This document shows, in pieces, positions 35,224-43,927 of a stretch of DNA of 61,911 nt. Where the stretch lies: NCBI GenBank assembly GCA_049791675.1, contig JBARAD010000343.1, positions 1 to 61,911 on the forward strand. The letters are read 5' to 3'. Source of the DNA: Chryseosolibacter sp049791675. GTDB lineage: Bacteria; Bacteroidota; Bacteroidia; Cytophagales; Cyclobacteriaceae. The notes beneath the pieces are model-generated. The model had not been told where the DNA came from. It worked only from the letters and a program-made list of their open reading frames with translations, and searched no databases. Numbering within the stretch: position 1 is the first letter of the stretch; every line of letters starts with the position of its first letter. The translations under genes and the position numbers were made by a program.

Positions 35224-36120
35224 TTAGCTTATTATTTTGGTTCTGATCTTTTGGGTAATAGACCTGATGTTTTCAATGTCTGCTTCAGTGATCATGATGG
35301 TGCTGGAGCTGTTATCTTTTACTACCATCACACCATTGATCACCTCGAATGTCGAAGGCTTGTATTCAGTTGTTATTGTGACGTTGTCAAAGGCTTTTTT
35401 CAAAGCCTCCAGTTCTGTTCTCAGCATGGTCATGTTCCGGTCGGTGTCTTTGTAGAGGGACAACAGGTGAAGGATGTTGTCCAGGATGATCTTCTGTCCG
35501 CCGATCGTTTCCTGCAATTGGGAGTTATCGGGATTAATTCTGGCAACCTCGCATGTGATGTGCAAAGCTTCGAGCCAGCCACCCGTGAGAAACAGAACGC
35601 TTAAGTGTGAGCGGTTCTGGCTCTGCAGATAATGGGTAATGGAGTTGAAGTTCTGTGTCGTGATCAGCAGGAGAGAATCCAGGTTGTTGCTGTTGGATAC
35701 CAGCCTGCCAATGGTTTCCATCTCAAAGAACTGGCCTATATTTAATTCGTTGGCCAGATCCTTAATGGTGGACATGTACCTGATCCCATCCTGGCTTTGC
35801 TCATAAATATTCGTATAGCCAAGATCGGTGCCGTATATACCCAGGTTAAGGGCTCTTTTGTAATTCGTATTGTAACGGGAAAGATTGTCAGGCGAGTTCA
35901 GGAATTCGCTGTTGTACTTTTTTCCGGATTGCTTCAATAGCACAGAGATCTCGAGCGGGCTGGGAATCCGGTGCAGAATATCGTTGACTTCGCCGGCCAG
36001 CACCTCATCCTCTATTTGCGTTTCTGCGAGCGCTTCGGCAAAAGCCTGTTCTTCGCTTTTGTTGCCTGAGGAGCAAGCCGTTAAAAGAACTATAAACAGT
36101 CCTCCAATAAGGATTTTCAT
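35224..36120 (-). CDS. Predicted lipoprotein of unknown function
   Basis: A 298-aa protein with a lipobox ending at Cys16 (FIVLLTAC), followed by SSGNKSEEQ, so it is probably lipid-anchored in the envelope. The remainder is almost wholly helical, with a predicted coiled-coil near 215-245 (LHLLSLYKDTDRNMTMLRTELEALKKAF). Sequences like this are frequent in Bacteroidota but no function is known to me. It starts 65 nt after the TerB-ABCG gene, suggesting an accessory role for that transporter. Confidence 0.75.
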   Translation of the reverse strand: MKILIGGLFIVLLTACSSGNKSEEQAFAEALAETQIEDEVLAGEVNDILHRIPSPLEISVLLKQSGKKYNSEFLNSPDNLSRYNTNYKRALNLGIYGTDLGYTNIYEQSQDGIRYMSTIKDLANELNIGQFFEMETIGRLVSNSNNLDSLLLITTQNFNSITHYLQSQNRSHLSVLFLTGGWLEALHITCEVARINPDNSQLQETIGGQKIILDNILHLLSLYKDTDRNMTMLRTELEALKKAFDNVTITTEYKPSTFEVINGVMVVKDNSSSTIMITEADIENIRSITQKIRTKIIS

Positions 36121-36185
36121 AGTATAAAATTAGGTAGTCGTAAAGTTAAAAAATCGGCATTCCACACCAAAATGTTACTTGTATG

Positions 36186-39100
36186 CTATTTCCTTTTGGC
36201 CGATATCCGGTTGCTGAAGGCGAAAACGCTTATTATTTTCTTCAACAACAGGAAGTACAATGCAGCGTATAGTGCCACCGTCATCGTCCATATCACCATC
36301 GTATTGAACCAGTATGTGCTGACCAGGCTGCCCATGAGATTCTTTTTCGGAGCGAAGAAATGCGCTCTGTAATCAAAAAAATGGGTGGGTTCAGGATCCA
36401 GAAAGACCGGATTTACCTGTTGCACCAACTGGCCTTCATACTCTATAATCCGGTTTTTTTCTGAAACCCTTGTGACAAGGTCTGCCAGGCTTTCATTGTA
36501 AAACCGGTTTTTCGTCTCCGTGATCGCCTCGTCTGAAACCCGCTTCGATCCTTGCCGGGTCAGGCGATCTTCGCTGGCGTCAACCGCGTTGTTATAAATA
36601 TCCTGGTAATGCCTTTTGTAACCGGCGAGATAGGTCTGAATTTTGGTATTGACTTCCGGTGTAAAGGAGGCCAACGTCCAGTCTGCCGACTGCTTCAGTT
36701 CAGGCATGCGCTGCGCATACGCGTCCTTGCTGATATTTTCCCGGATAAGGCGTAGATTTTTCTCCATCTCCGGCAGCGATGGGCCCTCGTTTCTGCCGAT
36801 GTTTTCTGCTATGAATTGCCTTCTCTTTTCAAGCTCATCCACCAGAAATGACGAGCGGAAACCGGCCTGGGCTTTTATTTTTTCAAAAGGATAGATCGGT
36901 TGCTCGTAACTGTTATTCATGAAGTGATGGACCGCGATGGCTTCATATGCCCAACGCGACGCCATGCCATCCGCTGCCAGCGGAACTTTTCCTTTTGTGC
37001 TGATCGCGTCATTGAGTTTTTCAAAAGGAAAAAGCAAGCCACTGAGGATCATTTGCGGGATGATCAGCAGGGGTATCAGCACGTACACGGTCACGGCCGA
37101 GCGGAAGGCTGATGAAATGTTCAATCCCATAACATTCGCCATGCAGGAAAGGCTGAAGAGGATAAACCAGAAGGGCATCAGCATTTTCCACTCGATCTCG
37201 AGCATGAGATGGCCCACGAGCACAAACGAAAAGGTCTGGATAGCAGAGAGCGTGAACAGGATGACGAGTTTGGAAACGAGATAGCTGTTCCAGCTCAGGT
37301 GCAGGAAGGATTCTCTCTTCAGGATCTTGCGGTCGCGGATGATCTCCTCGGCGCTTACGCTCAAACCCATGAAGAGTGCAACGATGATACTCATCAGGAT
37401 AAAGGCGGGAAAATTTTCATTGTAGCGGAACAGGTATCCTTGTTCTCCGGGCGCGCTTTTGTATTTAATGACGAACGCAAGCAGGAGCGCGAGCAAGGGC
37501 GCTTCCATCAGGTTTACCAGGAGGTATTGTCTGTTGCTGATTTTGGCCAGCGTATCGCGCCGCGTGAAGATCAGGCTTTGCCTCAACCTGCCGGGGAGCT
37601 GCAGGGAACGCGGCGGTTGTTCCTGAATATCCGGGACCGGGGTTCTTGCGAACTTTTCCTTGTATAATTCATACCATTGCACCGGAGAGATCTTTCTCTT
37701 GCTGGTAGGCTCACCGTATTCATCCACCACCCTTGCTTCCATGATATTGAAGATCTGCTCGGGGTTTACATCACCACAGGTTTTGCAGTGCCCGCGGTTG
37801 CTGTCAGCCTGGTGCGTACATTTTTTGAAGTAGGTGATCGCTTCCACCGGCGGACCGTAGTACGCGGGATAGCCACCGGCGTCCATGATGATCATCTTAT
37901 CGAACATCTTGAAGATGTCGGACGAGGGCTGGTGTATCACCACGAAAATCAATTTACCCTTCAGGGTAAGTTCTTTTAAAAGGTCGATGACGTTTTCCGA
38001 GTCACGCGAAGAAAGTCCGGAGGTTGGCTCGTCAAGGAAGAGGATGGCGGGTTCCCGGATCAGCTCCAGGGCGATGTTCAGTCGTTTTCGCTGACCTCCT
38101 GAGATAACCTTCTCAAGCGTGTTGCCTACCCGGAGATCCTTTCGTTGATCCAGTCCCAGACTGTGAAGAACTTCCATGACCCGTTCATGAATTTCATCTT
38201 TGGAAAGGTTGGCGAAACACAGTTGGGCGTTAAAAAAAAGATTCTGGTATACAGTAAGTTCCTCGATCAGCAGATCATCCTGTGAAACATAGCCGATCAC
38301 GCCGTGAATGCGGTCTGCTTCAGCGTGTAAGTCGAAACCATTGATCCTGATCTGGCCTTCACCTGGTTTTATCAGCCCGGCCAGGACATTTAACAGCGTG
38401 GACTTCCCGGCACCGCTGGCGCCCATGATGCCGATGAGCTTGCCCGCCCCTTCCGAAATTGAAATGTCACGAAGTCCGAAATTCCCGGACGGAAATTTCA
38501 CTTCTCCAACGGTGGCGTTGAAAGAAAGCCTTGCGGTCTTCAGATCATCATTAAAGTGCGCGATCAGGTCACTGTAATACAATGCGTCGCCGCCTTGTGC
38601 TTTGATGGTGCTGCCGTGTGTGAACAAGTATACCCGGTTCGGCTCCATCATGAATCCATTCAGCATGTTGACATCAAAACCGAGGTATTTTGTGAAATAC
38701 ATATCCACACTGCGCAGCCTGAGGAATACGACGGCCCCGTTAAAATGACCCTGCAGATGTTTGCGCGCCTTGCCATCTGAGAAAGGTAGTGCATCCACGA
38801 GGAGGATATCACTGAGATCAAGGCCGGACGGCTCCTCACTGATGACAAATTTTTCGATCGCGTTGTATTCCGCCTGACCGATATTAAACACTGTGGATAC
38901 CGTGTTGATGATATCCCTGCGCTGGGCCGAGAAATTTTTTCCGGAGGCTACCAGTTCAAGAAGCTTGATGATAACAACTACCTTCTGCTTTTGCGTCAGT
39001 GTCTGGTTGATCTTCTTGCAGATTCCAAGCGTCTTAACAGAATCTTTTACAGACGTGCGTTTTGCTCTGCCTTCAGCATCATCTTTTCCGTAGTCTGAAA

Positions 39101-39260
39101 ATTCGTCATAAAGGGCCACATACGCTCCCACCGAATCGTGATCCAGTTCCGTCTGAAAGAAATGGATTACATAAAGTCTTTCATTGTCCGTTACCCCGCC
39201 ATCCTGTTTGGTGATAATGGCAAAAAGTTGGGTTAACGCTTTCAGTATCTCCTCACTCAT
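36186..39260 (-). CDS. TerB-fused ABCG/White-type ABC transporter
   Basis: A 1024-aa half-transporter with an extra front end. Residues 1-140 look like an all-helical TerB-type domain. About 150-245 is an unassigned linker domain. The ABC ATPase follows: Walker A GASGAGKST at 280-288, signature ISGGQRKRL from 386, and Walker B AILFLDEPTSGL from 405. A CxxC pair (HCKTCGD) follows the ATPase. ABC-2 transmembrane helices lie at about 590-790, a long charged periplasmic or coiled segment at about 800-970, and a final helix near 985-1005. The order ATPase-then-membrane is ABCG-like. Substrate unknown. It is 114 nt downstream of the SiaC-like gene. Confidence 0.86.
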   Translation of the reverse strand: MSEEILKALTQLFAIITKQDGGVTDNERLYVIHFFQTELDHDSVGAYVALYDEFSDYGKDDAEGRAKRTSVKDSVKTLGICKKINQTLTQKQKVVVIIKLLELVASGKNFSAQRRDIINTVSTVFNIGQAEYNAIEKFVISEEPSGLDLSDILLVDALPFSDGKARKHLQGHFNGAVVFLRLRSVDMYFTKYLGFDVNMLNGFMMEPNRVYLFTHGSTIKAQGGDALYYSDLIAHFNDDLKTARLSFNATVGEVKFPSGNFGLRDISISEGAGKLIGIMGASGAGKSTLLNVLAGLIKPGEGQIRINGFDLHAEADRIHGVIGYVSQDDLLIEELTVYQNLFFNAQLCFANLSKDEIHERVMEVLHSLGLDQRKDLRVGNTLEKVISGGQRKRLNIALELIREPAILFLDEPTSGLSSRDSENVIDLLKELTLKGKLIFVVIHQPSSDIFKMFDKMIIMDAGGYPAYYGPPVEAITYFKKCTHQADSNRGHCKTCGDVNPEQIFNIMEARVVDEYGEPTSKRKISPVQWYELYKEKFARTPVPDIQEQPPRSLQLPGRLRQSLIFTRRDTLAKISNRQYLLVNLMEAPLLALLLAFVIKYKSAPGEQGYLFRYNENFPAFILMSIIVALFMGLSVSAEEIIRDRKILKRESFLHLSWNSYLVSKLVILFTLSAIQTFSFVLVGHLMLEIEWKMLMPFWFILFSLSCMANVMGLNISSAFRSAVTVYVLIPLLIIPQMILSGLLFPFEKLNDAISTKGKVPLAADGMASRWAYEAIAVHHFMNNSYEQPIYPFEKIKAQAGFRSSFLVDELEKRRQFIAENIGRNEGPSLPEMEKNLRLIRENISKDAYAQRMPELKQSADWTLASFTPEVNTKIQTYLAGYKRHYQDIYNNAVDASEDRLTRQGSKRVSDEAITETKNRFYNESLADLVTRVSEKNRIIEYEGQLVQQVNPVFLDPEPTHFFDYRAHFFAPKKNLMGSLVSTYWFNTMVIWTMTVALYAALYFLLLKKIISVFAFSNRISAKRK

Positions 39261-39374
39261 GGCAGGTTAGTGCACTTCAGGCATTCAGGTAAAGGTAAGA
39301 CAATCAGTGTTGTATTCGCTTATCAGTCATGAAATATACTTACGGAGTGGCTATGCGTCACTGGGGGAAAACCC

Positions 39375-39737
39375 CTAATACACTTTAAACTCGAAAGGAA
39401 TTTCCACCAATTCCGAAAATTCCTGTCCTGCCTCTTCCATGTCTTCATCCTCTTCGTTGAAATACCACTGCACCTTGATGCCTTTGATATCTTCGAGCGC
39501 GTACAATACGTCAAGGATAAGCTTTGAGGATGCGGTATTGAAATACTCGAGTTTAAAGACAACGTTGGTGGCAGGGTTTGGCGCCTTCGCATATTGCTCA
39601 ATCCAGTCAAGCACTGGTTTGTAAAATTCCGTTGAATCTTCAGGAAGCGAGCGCCCTGAAATTTCCATCACGCCGTTCTTTTTATCGAGAATGATCCGGG
39701 GTGTGTCTTCAGTGCCTTCCAGATTTAAAATATCCAT
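39375..39737 (-). CDS. SiaC-like DUF1987 phosphoprotein
   Basis: A 120-aa DUF1987 protein, the family of Pseudomonas aeruginosa SiaC. There SiaC is phosphorylated on Thr68 by SiaB, dephosphorylated by SiaA, and in the unphosphorylated state activates the diguanylate cyclase SiaD. Here Thr68 lies at the same position in the motif YFNTASSKLILDVL, so the switch residue is kept. The fold is STAS-like, and strand/helix order agrees. It is 21 nt after the SiaB-like gene. A GGGG/CCCC mini-hairpin directly follows its stop. Confidence 0.88.
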   Translation of the reverse strand: MDILNLEGTEDTPRIILDKKNGVMEISGRSLPEDSTEFYKPVLDWIEQYAKAPNPATNVVFKLEYFNTASSKLILDVLYALEDIKGIKVQWYFNEEDEDMEEAGQEFSELVEIPFEFKVY

Positions 39738-39758
39738 AATCTTACGTTGGTTTCTGTA

Positions 39759-40313
39759 TCAGTTATTCAATAGATCCCGAGTCACGTTGACCTTCATGCA
39801 AAAGAAGCAGTGGGCATCGGACATTTCCGGAAAATCAAACCAGAGCTTTTCTCCTGACTTCCGTGCCATATCGACAAATCCGAGACCGGCGCCTCCTTTT
39901 TCAGAAAGCGTCGTGCCCTGGATGATCTCCTTGTAAAGATCTTTCAGGCCTTCTTTGTCGAGTGCGTTGATGCGTTGCAGGTTTGTTTTCAGTTCAGCGA
40001 CGGCATTTTTCTGAACCGGGTTTCCCGACATGATCGAGTAGCAGTTCTGTTCACGACCCACAAGAAATATGGCGTGCTGGCTCCGGCGGCCCGCATGTAC
40101 GAATTCATCATTGTGTTTCACGATATTCTGGAGCAGTTCCACCATCACATTAAACACCTTGCGCTTGATGGCCGGATCTTCTTCCGTGGTCTGCAGGCTG
40201 CGTTCGGCCATTGTCAGGATAGTTTTTGTTGTCTCCTGGGTAAAATCCCCCTGGTAAACCAGAATCAATTTCTGTGACATGATGGTCCGGTGCAGGTCAT
40301 AGATAAAATTCAT
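39759..40313 (-). CDS. SiaB-family protein kinase (HATPase-like)
   Basis: A 184-aa GHKL-fold protein of the SiaB/DUF6272 type. The N box is VELLQNIVKHNDE with Asn63 and the glycine loop is KGGAGLGFVDMARKSG at about 139-154, both needed for ATP binding. By family knowledge it should phosphorylate the adjacent SiaC-like protein on Thr68. The start was kept at Met1 because the segment YDLHRTIMSQKLILVYQG matches the family start. It sits between the SpoIIE phosphatase (81 nt) and SiaC (21 nt). Confidence 0.86.
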   Translation of the reverse strand: MNFIYDLHRTIMSQKLILVYQGDFTQETTKTILTMAERSLQTTEEDPAIKRKVFNVMVELLQNIVKHNDEFVHAGRRSQHAIFLVGREQNCYSIMSGNPVQKNAVAELKTNLQRINALDKEGLKDLYKEIIQGTTLSEKGGAGLGFVDMARKSGEKLWFDFPEMSDAHCFFCMKVNVTRDLLNN

Positions 40314-40394
40314 GCAGGTTTACTTTTTGATGATAATAGCGAAGTTAGGAAAATAGTTATGTCAGCATCTATTGTTCACGTTCTGCAGACTACC

Positions 40395-42227
40395 TTAAAA
40401 TTTCACGCCGATCAACAGGACGTCGTCTGTTTGTTTTTGTGTTCCTTTCCACGTTTCCCACTGCTGTTCGAATACCCGCTGCGCTTCTTTCATCGGCAGT
40501 GTGTGCACTTTGCTGATGATCTCGCGCAGTTGTCGCGTTCCGAATTTTTTTCCTTTCGGCCCTCCGAACTGATCGCAGAATCCGTCAGAGCAATAATAGA
40601 TCGAATCGCCCTGATTTAATGTTATTTTATGGTTGGTAAAACTCGTTTGATTTTTAAAGATGCCTCCCCCGATGGGGAATTTATTGCCTTTGATTTCTTC
40701 AAATGCGCCGTTCCTTACGATATACAGTGGGCGATGGGCCCCGGCATACTCCAATTCCTTTTTCTCCAGGTTGATTTTACAAAGGGAGATGTCCATACCA
40801 TCTTTTGTACCCGCGTCTTCATCCGGTCTCAGCGTAGTGGAGACGCCTTCGTCCAGCAGGTCGAGTATTCTTCCGGGATCTGTAATGCGGCGGCTCCTCA
40901 CGATGTCGTTCAACAGGAAATAGCCGACGAGGGAGAGCAGCGCACCGGGAACCCCATGTCCGGTACAATCCACGGCGGCCATGAAGATCTCATGCTTGAC
41001 CTGTGCGAACCAGGGAAAGTCTCCGGAAACAACATCGCGTGGCTTATAAAGAATAAATGATTCGGGCAGCGCCCGGCTGATGAGCCTGGAATTGGGAAGT
41101 ATCGCACCCTGAATGCGCTTTGCGTAGTAGATGCTTTCAGTGATCTTTTTATGCTGGTGACGCAGCTCGACTTCGATTTTCTTCCTTTCTGTGATATCGT
41201 GTGAGACCACGAGCACAGACTCGAGCCTGGTCTGCTCGTCGTATTCCGGAATGGCGTGCACCTGCATGATACGTTTGCCCATGACGGATTGAAATTCCAT
41301 TTCAAGAATAGTCTTACCGCCGGATTCGTGCACGTGTTCGACAATCTTGTCCCACGCTTCCAGGATGGTTGGATCCAGTGCGGTCTCCCACGTTTTTTTA
41401 TTCAGGAAAGCTACGGGCGATTTTCCTGTATAATATTCAATTACCGGGTTGATATACGTGATGGTGTCGTCTTCGAGGCGAATGATAAGGTCGGGAGAAT
41501 TTTCAGACAGGGCCTGTATCTTGCTCCGCATCCGCTGCGCCTGCTCCTCCAGCCTTTGCGCGGTAATGTCAGTGGACCTGAGAAGGTATCCGTTTACCGA
41601 AGGATCGTCGATGGCATTCGTGCCGATTGCTTCCAGCCAGACATAATTGCCTTCTTTGGTCTTGTAAGCGTACTGCACCTTGATCTTCTCGAGGGGATTT
41701 TCCTTCAGGCGGGTAAATATATGGCTGAAGGAAGCGCGATGGTCCGGATGGACTTTCTCCAGATCATTTTCGCCGATCATTTCGAGTTGCTTATACCCGA
41801 GGATGGTTTCAGCGGCAGGCGAAATATAACGGATGCTTTTGTCGTCACCGTAGATCGTGACGACCTCCCCGGGTGTTCCGTTCCTGCCGGCGTGCGGATG
41901 GGGATACATAGCCGTTCCGTTGACCGGGATAACGTTATGGCTGACAGTAAGGAGATGGCCGCTTAAGGAATGGTCGTCACGATCGTTTTCGTGGTAGATC
42001 ATCACTTCCTTTCTTGCCTGGAATGCGAAGGCCAGTGCAAGGCATCCTGAGAGGAGGATCAGCGCCAGTGCACCATACAATACCTGCACGGTCTCTGCAG
42101 TATTGTTTTGGAATGCATCCGTCCGGGAGATGTTACTCAGGTACATCGCCGTGAGGATGACAGCCAGAAGGAAAAATCCAACCAGGATCAGGCTCCATTT
42201 ATTGCGGTCCTTAAATAATTCCATCAC
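40395..42227 (-). CDS. Membrane PAS-PAS-SpoIIE serine/threonine phosphatase
   Basis: A 610-aa sensor phosphatase. Two transmembrane helices (about 11-30 and 49-71) precede PAS1 (about 120-225, ending DITAQR) and PAS2 (about 235-350, ending DITERKK). A short coiled linker and a C-terminal PP2C/SpoIIE domain (about 365-610) follow. Metal-binding aspartates are Asp403 (SGDF) and Asp420 (DCTGHG), and the late segment DSIYYCSDGFCDQFGG keeps the usual SDG. It takes the place of SiaA, which has a HAMP rather than PAS input. It probably dephosphorylates the SiaC-like protein in response to a redox or small-ligand signal. Confidence 0.9.
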   Translation of the reverse strand: MMELFKDRNKWSLILVGFFLLAVILTAMYLSNISRTDAFQNNTAETVQVLYGALALILLSGCLALAFAFQARKEVMIYHENDRDDHSLSGHLLTVSHNVIPVNGTAMYPHPHAGRNGTPGEVVTIYGDDKSIRYISPAAETILGYKQLEMIGENDLEKVHPDHRASFSHIFTRLKENPLEKIKVQYAYKTKEGNYVWLEAIGTNAIDDPSVNGYLLRSTDITAQRLEEQAQRMRSKIQALSENSPDLIIRLEDDTITYINPVIEYYTGKSPVAFLNKKTWETALDPTILEAWDKIVEHVHESGGKTILEMEFQSVMGKRIMQVHAIPEYDEQTRLESVLVVSHDITERKKIEVELRHQHKKITESIYYAKRIQGAILPNSRLISRALPESFILYKPRDVVSGDFPWFAQVKHEIFMAAVDCTGHGVPGALLSLVGYFLLNDIVRSRRITDPGRILDLLDEGVSTTLRPDEDAGTKDGMDISLCKINLEKKELEYAGAHRPLYIVRNGAFEEIKGNKFPIGGGIFKNQTSFTNHKITLNQGDSIYYCSDGFCDQFGGPKGKKFGTRQLREIISKVHTLPMKEAQRVFEQQWETWKGTQKQTDDVLLIGVKF

Positions 42228-42282
42228 CGGGTTTTCCTGTTAATGCGTTAAACTGTTCCTGCTGTGTGCGCCCTATCTCACC

Positions 42283-43110
42283 TTATTTCTTTATCTTTTT
42301 ATAAATCTTTTCGTCTTTGTTTACCGCCGAAAAGCGGTTTGCATAATCGCACCAGATCAATGATTCTTTTGAGCCGATGCACAGGTAGCCATTGAGATAC
42401 ATGCTTTCATGGAATTTTTTCAATACCTCATTCTGAAGCGCCTGGTTAAAATAGATCATGACGTTGCGGCACAGAATCAAGTCAAAGGTGTCAAACACCT
42501 GACCCATCACAAGGTCGTGCCGCTGAAAGGTGACCCTGCTCAACAGATCGTGCTTAAACACCGCATTGCCATTTTCGCGATGGAAGAAATTTTCTTCGAG
42601 CGTGCCTGACTTGCCACCATAGCTTTGATAGTTCTTTTCATTCAGGGCCATGTTTTTGAGCGCATAGGTCGCGGATTCCGCTTTCCGCAGCATGTTTTCA
42701 TCAATGTCTGTGGCGGTAATGGAAACATCGTTCAGAATGCCCATTTCCTGTAACAGAACACACATCGTGAGCACCTCTTCTCCTGACGAGCAGCCCGCAT
42801 GCCAGATCCTGAATTGCTTCTTGTTACGCCGGATGGCAGGGATGATTTCCTGGCTGATAACAGTCCAGAAGGCGGGGTCGCGGAACATTTCTGTGACATT
42901 CACCGTGAGCTCGTCAATGAATTCATGGATGAAGGGCGGCGTATCCGTGAGCTTTTTCAGGAGGTTGGTCAGCGTCAGCTTCTTCAATTCGAGTATCCTG
43001 ACAACCCGTCTTTTGAAGGAGGACATGGCGTAATTCCGGAAATCGTAGTTGTACTTTTCGTAGATCAACTCCGAAATGCGTTTTAAGTCGCCAATGTCAA
43101 TATCCTGCAT
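42283..43110 (-). CDS. CheR-type protein-glutamate methyltransferase
   Basis: A 275-aa SAM-dependent CheR. The N-terminal all-helical CheR domain (about 1-75) is followed by NVTEMFRDP near 90, the SAM loop WHAGCSSGEEVLTM near 125, and the motif DLILCRNVMIYF near 217. No chemoreceptor, CheB, CheA or CheW is in the window. It lies 55 nt upstream of the SpoIIE phosphatase on the same strand, so it may methylate a member of that signalling unit instead of a chemoreceptor. Confidence 0.9.
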   Translation of the reverse strand: MQDIDIGDLKRISELIYEKYNYDFRNYAMSSFKRRVVRILELKKLTLTNLLKKLTDTPPFIHEFIDELTVNVTEMFRDPAFWTVISQEIIPAIRRNKKQFRIWHAGCSSGEEVLTMCVLLQEMGILNDVSITATDIDENMLRKAESATYALKNMALNEKNYQSYGGKSGTLEENFFHRENGNAVFKHDLLSRVTFQRHDLVMGQVFDTFDLILCRNVMIYFNQALQNEVLKKFHESMYLNGYLCIGSKESLIWCDYANRFSAVNKDEKIYKKIKK

Positions 43111-43359
43111 GTAAGCGGAACGATTAAACTGCTAATGTACCTTCCGGCCGGTACAACGGCTGGTGATTTCGTGTGGAAATCTTACATGCGTCTCAAAGGG
43201 CAGGATGTTGAGGTTTCGGTCGGGGTATCCTGGCAGGCGTTTCGGACAAAAGCACGGGGCTTTCTTACAATAAACGGAGGTTTAGGCTTCAGGCCGGGCG
43301 TTGATGTCGTATAGCCTTCCAGTTGCCGGGTGTGACCGATTAATCCTTGCGCGACCCGT

Positions 43360-43851
43360 TTATTTTTTTTCGTGGGCGTGGTGATGGTCGAGGCTTGCTT
43401 TCGTAAAGCTGAAGGGTAGCAGGGACCGGGCCGACGAGGCTTTTACCCATTTGTGATCTTCGTTCTGCATGATGACCTCAAACGGTTTTTCCTGGCGCAT
43501 CTCAAATTCGAGCATTACCTGACGGCATGCCCCGCAGGGGGTAGCCGGCGTCAACTCCTTCCCGCCCTTGCGTTTGGCGACGATGGCGATCTTTGAGATT
43601 ACCGCTTCGGGATGTTGCGCCATAGCCGAAAATAACGCAACCCGCTCGGCGCACATGCCCGATGGATAAGCTGCATTTTCCTGATTGGTACCGGTGACAA
43701 TGGTTCCGCTCTCAAGCAAGACTGCTGCCCCCACGTGAAATTTGGAATAAGGCGCATAGGCGTGGTTAGCCGCGTCCTTCGCTTTGTGTGCAACGTATTT
43801 GGATTCCAGGTCCAGGTCTTCGAGGTGATCTGCAATGATAAAAGGGTCCAT
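43360..43851 (-). CDS. cdd: Cytidine deaminase
   Basis: A 163-aa enzyme deaminating cytidine/deoxycytidine in pyrimidine salvage. Zinc ligands and the catalytic Glu are in GMCAERVALFSA and TPCGACRQVM. The substrate motif NQENAAYPSG is present. Length fits the homotetrameric type with a short extra N-terminus. A 249-nt gap upstream of the CheR operon start (43111-43359) shows no other feature. Confidence 0.95.
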   Translation of the reverse strand: MDPFIIADHLEDLDLESKYVAHKAKDAANHAYAPYSKFHVGAAVLLESGTIVTGTNQENAAYPSGMCAERVALFSAMAQHPEAVISKIAIVAKRKGGKELTPATPCGACRQVMLEFEMRQEKPFEVIMQNEDHKWVKASSARSLLPFSFTKASLDHHHAHEKK

Positions 43852-43927
43852 ATTCTGAATAAGCTTGCCTGTAGGTAAGTTAGAAATTTATCGGTAATTC
43901 TATGGCAGATTTACATTACTTTGTGTT

